NCBI RefSeq assembly: GCF_021917145.1 | Contig: NC_061062.1 | Location: 2,423,247-2,487,246, forward strand | DNA from: Hypomesus transpacificus | Lineage: Eukaryota > Chordata > Actinopteri > Osmeriformes > Osmeridae | Length of the DNA: 64,000 nt | Reading direction: 5' to 3' | In this document: piece by piece, positions 51,521 to 61,699 of the stretch | Layout of the letters: each line of letters starts with the position of its first letter | Numbering within the stretch: the first letter of the stretch is position 1 | The notes under the pieces: model-generated | Told to the model about the DNA's origin: nothing | The model's input: only the letters and a program-made list of their open reading frames with translations | Databases searched by the model: none | Made by a program: the position numbers and the translations under genes

Positions 51521-52997
51521 TCAAAAAGTGGTGCTGTATGTCTCTTCTTTATAACTGATAATATGAGTAGCCTACTACAGACATTTGTTTTCTTTTTATA
51601 TTATTATTCTATTAATTCTCTTCCTCGAGTTTGTTAGGAGCCCACGTGGATGACGAGCGGCTGTGGGAGTTGCGGTTGAATTCCACTAGGTGGCAGCAGC
51701 TCGATGTGTAGTTCAGCACTGGTTTGTTGCTCAGTAAATGTAGTCGAGTCTTAATTTGACCACTTACACACGATGATCTGTCATCCATGAGATAGTTTTT
51801 TAGAAAGTTGTGGTAGGCAGGCACAACTATGTCGAATAGTTTAATGAAAACTGACTGTCCAACAGGTTAATGTGCGTATTTGCATTGGTAGTGTTGCATA
51901 ATATATATGCCTTATTGTTAAATGAATGTGCTTCAACAGTATACATGTCATGTTATAATTAGATGTGTGTTGAAGAAGGAGTTAAAACTGTCGATAGATT
52001 TTTCCAGCCCTTATATCTGATTGGTCAAAAGTTGAGCGCTGGGACGGACAAGTCAGTCCGCTGCTGCCCTCCGGAGTGTTGTGGACAGCGTACTATAGGT
52101 TGTTGGATACCGAATTTGAAAATGAATGCAATATTACTCAGAATTTAGCAGTTAGTTTTGCGTGTGATTGTTGGAAGTGCGTAGTTTTGTCTTTCGTTTA
52201 AAATTATTTTAAAGACCGAAGCATTTTACGGTGTGCCAGTTTATTATATACATACTGGAGTGGGGCGGTCGATGAAATCGGCCACTGACAATTAATGCAT
52301 GGAGACAGCGGATCTCAGTAAGAATGGGTAACAAGATTTCAACAAGGATGTCGATACGGGGTTAACTTCAGCCACGGAAATTCAGGTAGGCTATTTCACA
52401 ATCTAAGTTCTGAATACATTTATGACATTTGTAAGAAAATCCAATTTTATATAGAACCAGACCAGGCGATTACTATGACTGCTGTTCTGAAGTAGAAGCT
52501 AAATTGATTTAGGCAATAAGGAACTCATGATAAGAAGTAAAAGGTTGTAGGATATTTCCCTATAGGCTACTGAAAGTAAATAGACGGTGCGTTTGTGCTA
52601 CTTCATGATCAATTTCATAAAACATAATTTGATCACTGCGATCTATCCTGTAACACCATGCAAAGTTCAGTTTAAAGTTTAAAGTTTGCTGTGCACTGAT
52701 CAGTTTCAGCACATATCTGTTTTTAAAATATAGACAACGTGACATTGCATCACACAAAGCTAGATTATTCATGTAGGCTATTATGTTTGTAGACTACCAT
52801 ATATATATATTCAATAAATTCAAAGTCTGTGATCATAAATAAGAGACTATGTTTTCACTGGCAAGAACAGGGAAAATGCCATAATTTAAGATTATAAAAG
52901 TTTAAAAAAGATATTTACTATTGAGTAACAGGCCAGCACCTTTTCCTGGAGAAAGATGATAGATCTGGGTGTAATTTTCTCAACATTTGTCTTTTAG
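51521..52997. other. Intergenic region and 5' non-coding exon of the next gene
   Basis: AT-rich DNA. A probable non-coding exon ends at 52385, where GAAATTCAG is followed by the donor GTAGGC; its start is not visible. An intron of about 610 bp then leads to the signal-peptide exon. Confidence 0.45.
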
Positions 52998-53089
52998 ATT
53001 TTGGATCATGAAGTCTTTGATCAGGATGGGAGTTTGGAAGATCATGCTGCTCATCTTTGAGGCTTTTCTGCTGTCTGACTGCGCAAGAG
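52998..53089 (+). CDS. Signal-peptide exon of a secreted or membrane protein (FGFRL1 candidate), partial gene
   Basis: The exon lies between the acceptor CTTTTAG and the donor GTGAGT. The start codon is at 53008 and 27 codons plus one base follow: MKSLIRMGVWKIMLLIFEAF then LLSDCAR, and a Gly split over the junction in phase 1. A basic start, a hydrophobic core and a small-residue cleavage region make a good signal peptide. The split ARG ending resembles the start of mature FGFRL1, which follows ARG with PPK, and FGFRL1 maps to the same human band (4p16.3) as ZFYVE28. That is a guess: no downstream exon lies in the window, and many receptor genes have this layout. Everything to the right is then intron 2 or later. 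Confidence 0.5.
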
Positions 53090-54880
53090 GTGAGTAACAT
53101 TTAACAATCATAACTTTGTATAACAAGAACTTGTTCACGAAAGGTATTTGTTGGTTTATTTTTCCTTTCTTTCGTGTCTATCTGCCTGCCTGCCTCTTGT
53201 TGTTTCTGCAGAGATAAAGTAAACATGGCATGTATTCCAAGTCACACTGTGCTAGTCTACTTTATGTTGACCATTGTGTGTGTGTTCCTTTTTCGTTTAC
53301 GAGCAGAATTTCTCAGTTGGCTTTAACTTCTAGTTCAAGTAGCGAGGGTAAAATAAAAGAAGGAAAAAAAATCTAAACAGAACCCAAAATCAACAAAGAG
53401 AAAGAGAAACCTCCTAGCCCACAATGTGATCTTTTCAGTCATGGCCGTGTGTGTGTGCGAGTGTGTATGTGTGTGTGAGTGTGTGTATGTGACTGACTGT
53501 GTATTCAGCACAGCTAGGCCAAACAAACACATCCATCAGGTTCCCAGGGTGAAAGAACACAAGTCGGTGCTGGAGTCCAGCTCTCCTGGGGTTGGCCCAG
53601 ACACAGTCTCAGCATCAAGCTTGCGTGCGTGTGTGTGTGTGCGTGTGTGCGCATGTGTATCATTACATGCTGCAAATCTGAAGTCGCAGAATAAAACTTC
53701 GGAACACAAGGAAACAAAAAACGTGTTGGCATGCTGAACATTTTTAGTCAGCAGTTGGGAATGCTAATTTAGCACGAGGGTCCTAACTTTTTGTTTAATT
53801 CTCATACTCAGTACGACAGCAAATGAATGTGGTGTCTGAAATCACATTACTTGTTTGTGGCCAACGGGGCATTGCATAGTAGAGGTGACAGGTGAAGACC
53901 AGTGCCTGTTTGCAGGAGGAGATTACATATGTGGGTCTACAGAAAATGTTTTATTCACAGCGGTCCAGCCAAGCCCTCACGACGCAGCTAAACCAAAAGT
54001 AAACAAGTCCCAGAGGCTAAATAAGATTAGATAGGCAATTATGTATGTTTACAGATTAGCAGATGTCGGAGGAAGGGAAGACTGATAGGAGAACTGACTG
54101 TTGAGGGCAAATGGAGCCAGATTTATTGAGGCATGATAAACTGTGTGTGCTGTGGCCTACACTGTTTTTTTCCCAACAGGAAAAATGAATGTACTATGTT
54201 TTTCATACTTTTTCTCCAAAAGTCAGAGAGATAGAGAGAGAGGAAATGTTTTGCAATTGTCTGGCCAAAGATAAAAAAAAATGTTTTAAACTTTGTTATT
54301 AATCTCTGACTCTGGCTCTGATTCTAGTAGTTAATTGAAAGGTTCAGGTCTTCAAAAAAATAAAAAATAAAATGTGTATTGTATTTCGACACAAGTTTGG
54401 TATTACCCCAGATTCCAGAATGTAAGGCTAAATATCCTCTAACCTCATGATACTTCAATGTCTTGGTTTATAATTCTATGACATCCCATTAAAACATCTT
54501 CACTGTTCAACTCATAAAGTCTCAAGCAGCGGTATAAAGCTGTCCTTACAACGTTTTACAGTCGATGATCGCATCCAGGACAAATGCAAACGAAATCACA
54601 CGGCATCTGCCGGGATGATTGGTCTGTGAAATACTGGACGTGGCTTTTACTGGTATAACGACACGAATGAAACATTCAGACAGTTGGTGAGAAAGAAAGC
54701 TGTAAAATCAGCAACTGGCAGCCAACGGATCGTTTTGTTCAGTCCCCTTCAGGTTTTCTTCCTTCTTAGCTTTGACTACTAAAACTGTGCCGATTTGTGG
54801 AACCCTGTTGCACCTCCTGACTCCTCCTCCACCCCCCCGCCATCCACCTGGAGGAGGTGCCTGGTGACGAGCCCCAGCAC
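53090..54880. other. Presumed intron, largely unique sequence
   Basis: AT-rich unique DNA with GT-rich patches at about 53446-53490 and 53628-53660. No convincing exon on either strand. Confidence 0.55.
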
Positions 54881-54887
54881 AGCTCCT

Positions 54888-55236
54888 GATGTGGAGACAG
54901 GGCAGGGGACCGCTGGGCCTTAGTGGCTGTGGAGACAGGGCAGGGGACCGCTGGGCCTGAGTGGCTGTGGAGACAGGGCAGGGGACCGCTGGGCCTGAGT
55001 GGCTGTGGAGACAGGGCAGGGGACCGCTGGGCCTGAGTGGCTGTGGAGACAGGGCAGGGGACTGCTGGGCCTGAGTGGCTGTGGAGACAGGGCAGGGGAC
55101 CGCTGGGCCTGAGTGGCTGTGGAGACAGGGCAGGGGACCGCTGGGCCTGAGTGGCTGTGGAGACAGGGCAGGGGACCGCTGGGCCTGAGTGGCTGTGGAG
55201 ACAGGGCAGGGGACCGCTGGGCCTGAGTGGCTGTGG
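54888..55236. repeat. 38-bp minisatellite, about 9 copies
   Basis: Unit GGCTGTGGAGACAGGGCAGG followed by GGACCGCTGGGCCTGAGT, spaced exactly 38 bp with almost no variation (one copy has CTGCTGG for CCGCTGG). The high identity suggests recent expansion. Confidence 0.92.
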
Positions 55237-55319
55237 AATTTGGCGGTCAGGACATGTGGACCTGCCGTGGGGTCCAGGCTCACCAGGTCTCGACTGTTTA
55301 CTGGTGTGCCTGTGTGCAT

Positions 55320-55548
55320 ACACGCACACACACACACACACATGTACTCACACATGCACATACACACACACACACATGTACTCACACATGCACATACACA
55401 CACACACACACACATGTACTCACACATGCACATACACACACACACACATACACTCACACATGCGCGCATGCGCACACACACATACATACACTACATGCAC
55501 ACATGCACATGCACACACACTTGCACGGACACATGGACACACTCACTT

Positions 55549-55583
<35 letters not shown>

Positions 55584-55620
55584 CACACACAAACATGCAT
55601 ACACACATGCAAACATACAT
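55320..55620. repeat. Compound CA repeat
   Basis: CA dinucleotides interrupted by CATGTACTCACACATGCACA units, which themselves recur three times. Long open frames on both strands here are repeat artefacts. Confidence 0.92.
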
Positions 55621-56130
55621 CCGTATTTACATCTTGGATCTGTACAAGAACAAAGTATACATTATTGGGTCCAGTTGTAGCTGTGTTCAGCCTAAAGCAA
55701 GAGTGCGTGATTAGTGAAGCAGATGTGTACACTCATGTACTGATTTGTTACACTTATGGATCAACTGGGCACAATGCTTTGAACAACAAGACAATGTTTA
55801 CCCAACTACACCTCTCAAGCCATCTGGAGAAATTTAGAGCATGCAGACTTTGCAACTCTTTTGGAAAATATACATTTTATAGGACCGTTACATCACGGTT
55901 TTATAACAAGAAGGTAGTATGAGATAAATTGTATGCCAAGGGCTTTTAAAATCACAAGGCCATTTGGCTTCCTCTCAGTTTTCCATTTCCTTTCAACGTA
56001 ATGAGGCTGGTTTCCCAGTAACCAAATACCCCAAAGTCCTCTTATTTCTTAAATACAGTCCAAATAGTATGAAGGTAATGACACAGTAGTGTTCTGGCAC
56101 ATGGGCCCAGCTGGAGAAAGAGGGGGAGTG

Positions 56131-56202
<72 letters not shown>

Positions 56203-56222
56203 GAGAGGGAGAGAGAAAGAGA
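56131..56222. repeat. (GA)n microsatellite
   Basis: An almost pure GA run. Confidence 0.95.
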
Positions 56223-58170
56223 AGGTGTTTTTTCTTTTCTTTTCATCAACCTTGACCAGCACCCTCTGCAACACTTGTAACACCTGATTGAGATATGAGA
56301 AGATGAAATGAATGTTATCTTACTATTAGTCATGCATTTGAAATAGCAGAGCTGGCGGTATGAGGTTTTACTGTGGCAGGACTCTTTACTTCACACCCTC
56401 TGCCAGAGCAGCCAGCGCCATGGCAACCCTCACACTGCAAAAAACGTACATCCAACTGAGTATGGTCGTATTTTTAAGATTTAAAATCTAGTTTGACTTG
56501 TTTTTAGTATGAATGGCATAATGACTTAATTTAAGTAAACAACAAAAAAAGTATTATCAAGTGACATTTTCTTACTGCGCTTGGAAACAGATTTACTTGT
56601 TTTTAGCATAAGCAAGCTCATAACTGATATTTTAGACTTCATCAGGCATTTTAGCAGTGGAGCTGTCCCCTCCCCAGACCAATTTATGACCTAACAACAA
56701 CCCTAACCCGTCACCCATGTCCCAGTCCTCTGTCCTTCTCTGCATTTCCTCATGTTTATTACCAGTGTGAAGCCAGAGGAAGTGAATTAAATTAATGCGC
56801 TGTCGTTAAAACAAGACATGAATTGACCTTTCCTCCCACCCACCCCTTTTCCAGCTGTCCAATAGCTCCTATTTACCGAGTCTGGGTCCGTTTGCAGAGA
56901 ACAATGGTTGGATTATTACATGCAGTGGTCCCCCCGGTCAGACATGGCAGCAGTAATTAATTTTAAACACTCCTCATCCCCGTAGACTGGGCCTTTTTGC
57001 CGTCTATTAGAGCACACTGCAGACTTGGGACTTGTTTCCTGATGGGCTGCTGTTTAGAGGTGCGTGAGAAGGAGTTATGAGAGAGTTCTGTGAGTACGTG
57101 TGTGAACGTATGTGTGTTTTATGAAGAGCTCTGAAATTACCCTGTGAGAAGTTCTGATAATGAGGTATCCAAGGAGCACGAAACAATTTGAAAACCCTGC
57201 AAGCACCGACAACTCCATCGGCTCCGACTGAAACGGCAGCTACAGCTAGCAGTAGCTAGCTATCGTTACTGTTTTCACAACGACAAAATGGCACTAATTT
57301 AGCAACGAACATAACCATTTTACGACGCTATCACTCCAGCTGTCACTTGGGACTGCCACACACTGCTCCCCTTGACAAACTTTTGTCAGAGAGGTCTCTA
57401 ATGGTGGGAACGTGTTAAACATCACTCCTCACAGGGGAAAGAAAGGAAACGACCGCGGTGACGAGGGATGTTGTGATAAGTAGCCATTATGGAGGTCACT
57501 TGGTGTTTACCCTGCTGAGACGTAATCTCTGGGAGGAACACTGCATCCACTGACTGACTCTAATCAGCTCTTCAATTAGCATTCAGATTGAATTGAACCT
57601 TCCCATTGTTTACGTTTCTCAGCTGTATGGAAATGGTTTCATGTGTCAATTGTGAATGGGATTTTTGAATATACTTTGTCCCTATACATTGATCGTTAGT
57701 TTGTTTGGCCTGGTTCCTGTGGGGTTGACTTCAGACCACACACATTCTTCCTGCTGGGTAGAACGGGGTAATTGACAGATTCATAGAATTCTTTTTGTCC
57801 CCTTCTCAACTCTCACCAAATCCATAGAATCAGTCACACAGTGCTGTCACCATTCAGATGATAATCATCCACTTCCTGATTAGATTTCCATAATTTTGCA
57901 TAGCGGGTATACATTATGCATTCAATCAAAAAATCGCTTTACAACAAATGTCTTCAGTCTAACCCTGCCACTGAGCTTGTTTGAGAGCAGAGCTTTACTG
58001 AAGGGCAGCTGTGGTACTGGTCAGAGAGCCAGAGAACCAGAGAACCAGTGCGGAGGTCTGGGCCAGTGGGTGGGGGTAGGGGCTGCCCTGCTGGAACCTT
58101 ACAAGTGACCTTACAATAACATTTCAGCTACGCAGTGGGAAGTGTTTGTCTTGCGCAACCCTGCTTTCTC
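56223..58170. other. Unique sequence without a recognised gene
   Basis: About 2 kb of mixed unique DNA on the right flank of the GA repeat. I find no exon with convincing splice sites and coding content, no RNA gene and no mobile element. Confidence 0.5.
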
Positions 58171-58174
58171 AGCC

Positions 58175-58429
58175 TCTGCCCCCCCCCCCCCTCCGTCCCC
58201 GTCCCCCCCTCCGTGCCCCCCCCCTCCGTCCCCCCCCCTCTGGGACCCCCCTCTCTCTCTCTTTTTTTTCTCCTCTCTTTCACTGTCTCTCTCTTTCTCT
58301 CTCTTTCTATTCTATTTTGAATTTTCTTCTAAGGAACAGAGCACCAGAAAGTACCCCTTACCCCCTCTCCTTCACCCCCCCCTCATTCACCTCCCCTCGT
58401 TCACCCCCCCCTCCCCTCCTTCACTTCAG

Positions 58430-58465
<36 letters not shown>
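58175..58465. repeat. C-rich low-complexity DNA ending in a C36 run
   Basis: Blocks of CCCCCCTCCGTCC and CT repeats, then an uninterrupted run of 36 C at 58430-58465. Confidence 0.88.
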
Positions 58466-58466
<1 letters not shown>

Positions 58467-58589
58467 TGTCTCACAGCTGTTCTTTCAGTCTCTTCACCAA
58501 TATGACGATGAGACTCTCAAGCCCACTCCCTCCTCAGCAGAGACACACTGTCCTGTTTGCCTTTTTAACATGGGGATTCATGCTGTGGG

Positions 58590-58950
58590 CCTGGGCACTG
58601 CAGTGACTGACTGCAGCCGTGGGCCTGGGTTCTGCAGTGACTGACTGCAGCCGTGGGCCTGGGTTCTGCAGTGACTGACTGCAGCCGTGGGCCTGGGCTC
58701 TGCAGTGACTGACTGCAGCCGTGGGCCTGGGCTCTGCAGTGACTGCAGCCGTGGGCCTGGGCTCTGCAGTGACAGACTGCAGCCGTGCGCCTGAGTTCTG
58801 CAGTGACTGACTGCAGCCGTGGGCCTGGGTTCTGCAGTGACTTCAGCCGTGGGCCTGAGTTCTGCAGTGACAGACTGCAGCCGTGAGCCTGGGTTCTGCA
58901 GTGACAGACTGCAGCTATGGGCCTGGGCACTGCAGTGACTGACTGCAGCT
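58590..58950. repeat. 34-bp minisatellite, about 11 copies
   Basis: Unit TGCAGTGACTGACTGCAGCC followed by GTGGGCCTGGGTTC. Some copies lack the second GACTGA block. Each unit contains the palindrome CTGCAG. Confidence 0.9.
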
Positions 58951-59044
58951 GTGGGCCTCCCGCATGCTACTTTCAGCCCTTCTTTCTCTCCAAAGTGACC
59001 TTCTCTTTTATACCTCTCCTTAGACGTGATCCTTCACTTCTATC

Positions 59045-61699
59045 TCCTTTTCCTTATACTTGACCTTAAATTTCAAACCTGTCTGTTGTCCTTCTCCGGG
59101 CCTCTTTCCTCAATGCATATAATCCAACGATGAGTCGATTCTTATTCTAGTTGGTTCTCGTACTGTAATTACCCCCCAAAAATGGCACTATGTTATTTAA
59201 GAAGGTGAGAAAACACTGTAGTAATCCCCAGGTGGAGAAAGCATGTCTATGTATGTGCACATCCAGGGACAATTATTCTATGGGTTATTTTTTTTTTCTC
59301 TTTCCCTGTCCTCTCCTCCGTTGCTGGGTTGTCTATTGTAAATCAGCAGCCCTCCTGACTTCTCCCTCTCCAACCCCCACTCCGCCTCCTCCCCTGCCTC
59401 CCCTCCTGCCTCCCCCCCTGCCTCCCCCCCCTGCCTCCCCCTCCTGCCTCCCCCCCCTTCCTCCCCCCCCTGCCTCCCCCTCCTGCCTCCCCCCCTGCCT
59501 CCCCCCCCTGCCTCCCCCCCCTGCCTCCCCCTCCTGCCTCCCCCTCCTGCCTCCCCCCTCCTGCCTCCCCCTCCTGCCTCCCCCTCCTGCCTCCCCTTCC
59601 CTGCGTATTGTTCTGCAGTTAAAAGGTTGATTGATAGTTATGGTGGCAACAGGGATGCCTGGCTGTGCCTGAAGAAAGCAAAGCCAAGCGATGGATGGAT
59701 GGATGGGGTAACGAGGCCTGAATGAGGCCTCTCTGCTGCCTCCGCTGCCTCTGCTGCCTCTGCTGCCTCCACCCGGCACCCCTAACCTCCACCCTCCAGC
59801 CAACCTCCACCATGCACCCCAGCTAACCTCCACCATGCACCCCAGCTAACCTCCACCCCCCTCCCCTCTTTTGAGCCCCCCTCTGCTGGGCATCAATAGG
59901 ACCCTGCATGGCTCTCTGCCTCTTTCACTTTCTTTTCCTTATACTTGACCTTGGATTTCAAACCTGTCTGTTGTCCTTCTCCGGGCCTCTTTCCTCAATG
60001 CATATAATCCAACGATGAGTCGATTCTTATTCTAGTTGGTTCTCGTACTGTAATTACCCCCCAAAAATGGCACTATGTTATTTAAGAAGGTGAGAAAACA
60101 CTGTAGTAATCCCCAGGTGGAGAAAGCATGTCTATGTATGTGCACATCCAGGGACAATTATTCTATGGGTTATTTTTTTTTTCTCTTTCCCTGTCCTCTC
60201 CTCCGTTGCTGGGTTGTCTATTGTAAATCAGCAGCCCTCCTGACTTCTCCCTCTCCAACCCCCACTCCGCCTCCTCCCCTGCCTCCCCTCCTGCCTCCCC
60301 CCCTGCCCCCCCCCCCTGCCTCCCCCTCCTGCCTCCCCCCCCTTCCTCCCCCCCCTGCCTCCCCCTCCTGCCTCCCCCCTGCCTCCCCCCCCTGCCTCCC
60401 CCCCCCTGCCTCCCCCTCCTGCCTCCCCCTCCTGCCTCCCCCCTCCTGCCTCCCCCTCCTGCCTCCCCCTCCTGCCTCCCCTTCCCTGCGTATTGTTCTG
60501 CAGTTAAAAGGTTGATTGATAGTTATGGTGGCAACAGGGATGCCTGGCTGTGCCTGAAGAAAGCAAAGCCAAGCGATGGATGGATGGATGGGGTAACGAG
60601 GCCTGAATGAGGCCTCTCTGCTGCCTCCGCTGCCTCTGCTGCCTCTGCTGCCTCTGCTGCCTCCACCCGGCACCCCTAACCTCCACCCTCCAGCCAACCT
60701 CCACCATGCACCCCAGCTAACCTCCACCATGCACCCCAGCTAACCTCCACCCCCTCCCCTCTTTTGAGCCCCCCTCTGCTGGGCATCAATAGGACCCTGC
60801 ATGGCTCTCTGCCTCTTTCACTTTCTTTTCCTTATACTTGACCTTGGATTTCAAACCTGTCTGTTGTCCTTCTCCGGGCCTCTTTCCTCAATGCATATAA
60901 TCCAACGATGAGTCGATTCTTATTCTAGTTGGTTCTCGTACTGTAATTACCCCCCAAAAATGGCACTATTTTATTTAAGAAGGTGAGAAAACACTGTAGT
61001 AATCCCCAGGTGGAGAAAGCATGTCTATGTATGTGCACATCCAGGGACAATTATTCTATGGGTTATTTTTTTTTCTCTTTCCCTGTCCTCTCCTCCGTTG
61101 CTGGGTTGTCTATTGTAAATCAGCAGCCCTCCTGACTTCTCCCTCTCCAACCCCCACTCCGCCTCCTCCCCTGCCTCCCCTCCTGCCTCCCCCCCTGCCT
61201 CCCCCCCCTGCCTCCCCCTCCTGCCTCCCCCCCCTTCCTCCCCCCCCTGCCTCCCCCTCCTGCCTCCCCCCTGCCTCCCCCCCCTGCCTCCCCCCCCTGC
61301 CTCCCCCTCCTGCCTCCCCCTCCTGCCTCCCCCCTCCTGCCTCCCCCTCCTGCCTCCCCTTCCCTGCGTATTGTTCTGCAGTTAAAAGGTTGATTGATAG
61401 TTATGGTGGCAACAGGGATGCCTGGCTGTGCCTGAAGAAAGCAAAGCCAAGCGATGGATGGATGGATGGGGTAACGAGGCCTGAATGAGGCCTCTCTGCT
61501 GCCTCCGCTGCCTCTGCTGCCTCTGCTGCCTCTGCTGCCTCCACCCGGCACCCCTAACCTCCACCCTCCAGCCAACCTCCACCATGCACCCCAGCTAACC
61601 TCCACCATGCACCCCAGCTAACCTCCACCCCCTCCCCTCTTTTGAGCCCCCCTCTGCTGGGCATCAATAGGACCCTGCATGGCTCTCTGCCTCTTTCAC
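59045..61699. repeat. Three tandem copies of a 0.89-kb unit
   Basis: Copies run from about 59051, 59937 and 60829; the marker TCCTTATACTTGACCTT sits at the start of each (spacing 886 and 892 bp). They are nearly identical, differing mainly in the length of the inner CTCCTGCCTCCCC array and of the CTGCCTCTG array. Each copy contains the same open frame from an ATG near its start through the C-rich array; these frames are not convincing genes. Confidence 0.95.

Noticed and set aside
54708-55922. Frames of 160-260 codons over the 38-bp and CA arrays
   Set aside because: Repeat periods not divisible by three still leave frames open because the unit lacks stops; nothing resembles a protein.
59190-61608. 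Repeated 146-170-codon frames with Leu/Pro-rich products
   Set aside because: They are copies of the same C-rich array in the tandem 0.89-kb unit; homopeptide composition and length changes point to non-coding repeat.
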